Assembly: GCA_963736325.1 (NCBI GenBank) | Contig: CAVTOG010000007.1 | Coordinates: forward strand, 1 to 64,000 | Origin: Actinoallomurus sp963736325 | GTDB taxonomy: Bacteria > Actinomycetota > Actinomycetes > Streptosporangiales > Streptosporangiaceae | Direction of reading: 5' to 3' | DNA length: 64,000 nucleotides | Shown: piece by piece, positions 63,044 through 64,000 of the stretch | Position numbering within the stretch: position 1 is the first letter of the stretch | Layout: every line of letters starts with the position of its first letter | Program-made: the position numbers and the translations under genes | The notes under the pieces: generated by a model | The model's input: only the letters and a program-made list of their open reading frames with translations | The model's database searches: none | Told to the model about the DNA's origin: nothing

Positions 63044-63382
63044 TCAAGCGACGAACGGCTCTCCGCCCGTCTCACTCACCATGGGCAGACCCGCCGACGC
63101 CCAGGCGTGCATTCCGCCGCCCACGTTGGACGTCTTCCACCCCGAGTTGTTGAACGCGCTCACGGCCTGGGCCGACCGCCCGCCGGAACGGCAGATCACG
63201 TAGACGTCGCGGTCCTCCGGAACCTCGCTCGCGCGGGCGTTCAGCTCGCTGAGCGGGATGTGCACGGCGCTGGGCGCGTGCCCGGCCGTCCACTCTTCCT
63301 TCTCCCGGACGTCGAGGAGGTAGGCGCCGTCCGGAACGGCGTTCACGGCGACCTCGGGGACCTGACTGTCGAAGAGATTCAC
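63044..63382 (-). CDS. Rhodanese-like protein
   Basis: The product has 112 residues if started at GTG 63382. A longer frame from TTG 63433 (129 residues) would overlap the start of the divergent SSI gene. The domain carries AYLLDVREKEEWTAGHAPSA and the active loop VICRSGGRSAQAVSAFNNSG with the catalytic cysteine and the R-S-G-x-R cradle. WKTSNVGGGMHAWASAGLP closes the fold. It should handle persulfide sulfur or act in a regulatory capacity. It lies just upstream (in the genome, outside) of the riboswitch. Confidence 0.85.
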   Translation of the reverse strand: MNLFDSQVPEVAVNAVPDGAYLLDVREKEEWTAGHAPSAVHIPLSELNARASEVPEDRDVYVICRSGGRSAQAVSAFNNSGWKTSNVGGGMHAWASAGLPMVSETGGEPFVA

Positions 63383-63424
63383 GAGTCCACGGAACCATGC
63401 GGCGTGTACCGGAGTCGAATCGTC

Positions 63425-63964
63425 ATGAGGCAATCTCTAAGGAGACTGGGAAAGACCGCCGTCGTCGTGCCCGGCATCGCCGTGGCGCTCACTCTGGGCG
63501 GCTGTAAGGAAGGCCAGAACGCCAGCCAGCCGAGCGATCAGGCCTCACCATCCAACCCACCCGTCCAGACCGGACCACCCGGATCACAGTCCCCGCCGCC
63601 CGGCACTTCGGAGCCGACGTCGGGCCCGACGAAACTGACCATCACGGTGCGTTCATCGGAGAAGGCAAAGCCCGTCACCCGCACTCTCACCTGTGACCCG
63701 GCCGGCGGCAGCGTGCCCCGCGCCGAGGCCGCGTGCGCCGCGCTGGCCAAGGTCGCCATCGCGAAACCCGACCCGTTCGCGCCGACCCCCAAGGGCCAGA
63801 TGTGCACCCAGATCTTCGGCGGCCCTCAGGTCGCCACGGTCAAGGGCACCTGGAAGGGGCGCGACGTCGACGCCACCTTCAGCCGCAAGAACGGCTGCGA
63901 GGTGAAGCGGTGGAACGACCTCACCGTTCTCATGGGCGCGACACCCGTCGGCGACAACCACTGA
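63425..63964 (+). CDS. SSI-family subtilisin-inhibitor-like lipoprotein
   Basis: The 179-residue protein begins MRQSLRRLGKTAVVVPGIAV and has a lipobox LTLGGC, so it is a lipoprotein. After a Pro/Ser/Gln-rich linker (residues 30-75) the domain has RTLTCDPAGGSVPRAEAACA, then MCTQIFGGPQVATVKGTWKG and FSRKNGCEVKRWNDLT, with the four cysteines of Streptomyces subtilisin inhibitors. The reactive-site loop lies between the second and third cysteine and is shorter than in SSI proper, so inhibitory activity is uncertain. It probably protects the envelope from secreted proteases. Confidence 0.85.
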   Translation: MRQSLRRLGKTAVVVPGIAVALTLGGCKEGQNASQPSDQASPSNPPVQTGPPGSQSPPPGTSEPTSGPTKLTITVRSSEKAKPVTRTLTCDPAGGSVPRAEAACAALAKVAIAKPDPFAPTPKGQMCTQIFGGPQVATVKGTWKGRDVDATFSRKNGCEVKRWNDLTVLMGATPVGDNH

Positions 63965-64000
63965 CCACGCCGTAGTCCCCGCACCTACCGCGTGATCCAA

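Noticed and set aside
63383..63433. Rhodanese start at TTG 63433
   Set aside because: It would overlap the divergent SSI start codon by nine bases and leave no space for either promoter; GTG 63382 is more likely though not certain.

Overview
The window comes from a high-GC actinomycete. Codon use, the DUF397/DUF5753 regulator pair, SigE-family sigma factors, the bacterial proteasome activator Bpa, an SSI-type protease inhibitor and several two-gene regulatory units point to a Streptosporangiales or Streptomycetales-like soil organism. A Thermomonosporaceae relative is my guess, at low confidence. Almost everything from 7.5 kb to the right end is dense chromosomal coding sequence; the first 7.5 kb is a wreck of mobile DNA.

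1-7.5 kb holds a frameshifted IS4-type transposase, a frameshifted zinc-ribbon protein with a small partner gene, and two near-identical copies (2033-2624 and 6862-7456) of a decayed tyrosine integrase followed by a terminator hairpin and the 3' end of tRNA-Ser(GCU). Only the right copy continues into the complete tRNA gene. Between the copies lies a very unusual 4 kb stretch. A recognisable WD40 repeat gene remnant (5.6-6.65 kb) degrades leftwards, base by base, into a cytosine-free purine-rich sequence that ends abruptly at the left att-like tRNA fragment. This is more likely a sequencing or assembly artefact than biology.

7.5-20 kb is ordinary chromosome: a SUKH-family protein, an acyl-CoA ligase, a SigE-family sigma factor, a cysteine-rich double-psi-barrel protein paired with a MauE-like redox membrane protein, an AAA ATPase, a pirin/MarR divergent pair with visible palindromic operators, an M15 peptidase lipoprotein, an acyltransferase, a MOSC protein and small membrane proteins.

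20.1-23.6 kb is the most interesting locus. tRNA-Ser(UGA) is followed by a 3.4 kb island with three co-directional genes: a DUF262 (GmrSD-like) protein, an AAA ATPase with a DUF3696 tail, and an unrecognised 306-residue protein. A 57-bp copy of the tRNA 3' half closes the island. No integrase is present. I read it as a compact tRNA-borne defence-like cassette.

23.6-32 kb carries a formyltransferase, a large NB-ARC/TPR STAND protein with an amyloid-signalling-like N-terminal tag, DUF6879 and partner, a coiled-coil protein of unknown function, a DUF5753 HTH regulator with a tandem mini-DUF397 protein, and a translationally coupled HATPase/HhH/small-protein trio. 32-49 kb has a TetR gene beside a truncated MFS gene, a frameshifted ParA/MinD-like ATPase, a quinone oxidoreductase, Bpa, a HAD phosphatase with serS, a HisN-like phosphatase, pheA, DUF4446, and a cell-envelope glycan cluster (GT87-like, a phosphatase-like membrane protein, MptB-like, GT2). 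49-64 kb has an FG-GAP secreted protein, a frameshifted anti-sigma-like gene beside a sigma-factor remnant, a tyrosine phosphatase, a two-component system, a DnaA-box cluster, a second acyl-CoA ligase, arginine deiminase, a PAS/GAF histidine kinase, and a CytX-type transporter under a clear TPP riboswitch. A rhodanese and an SSI-family lipoprotein close the window.
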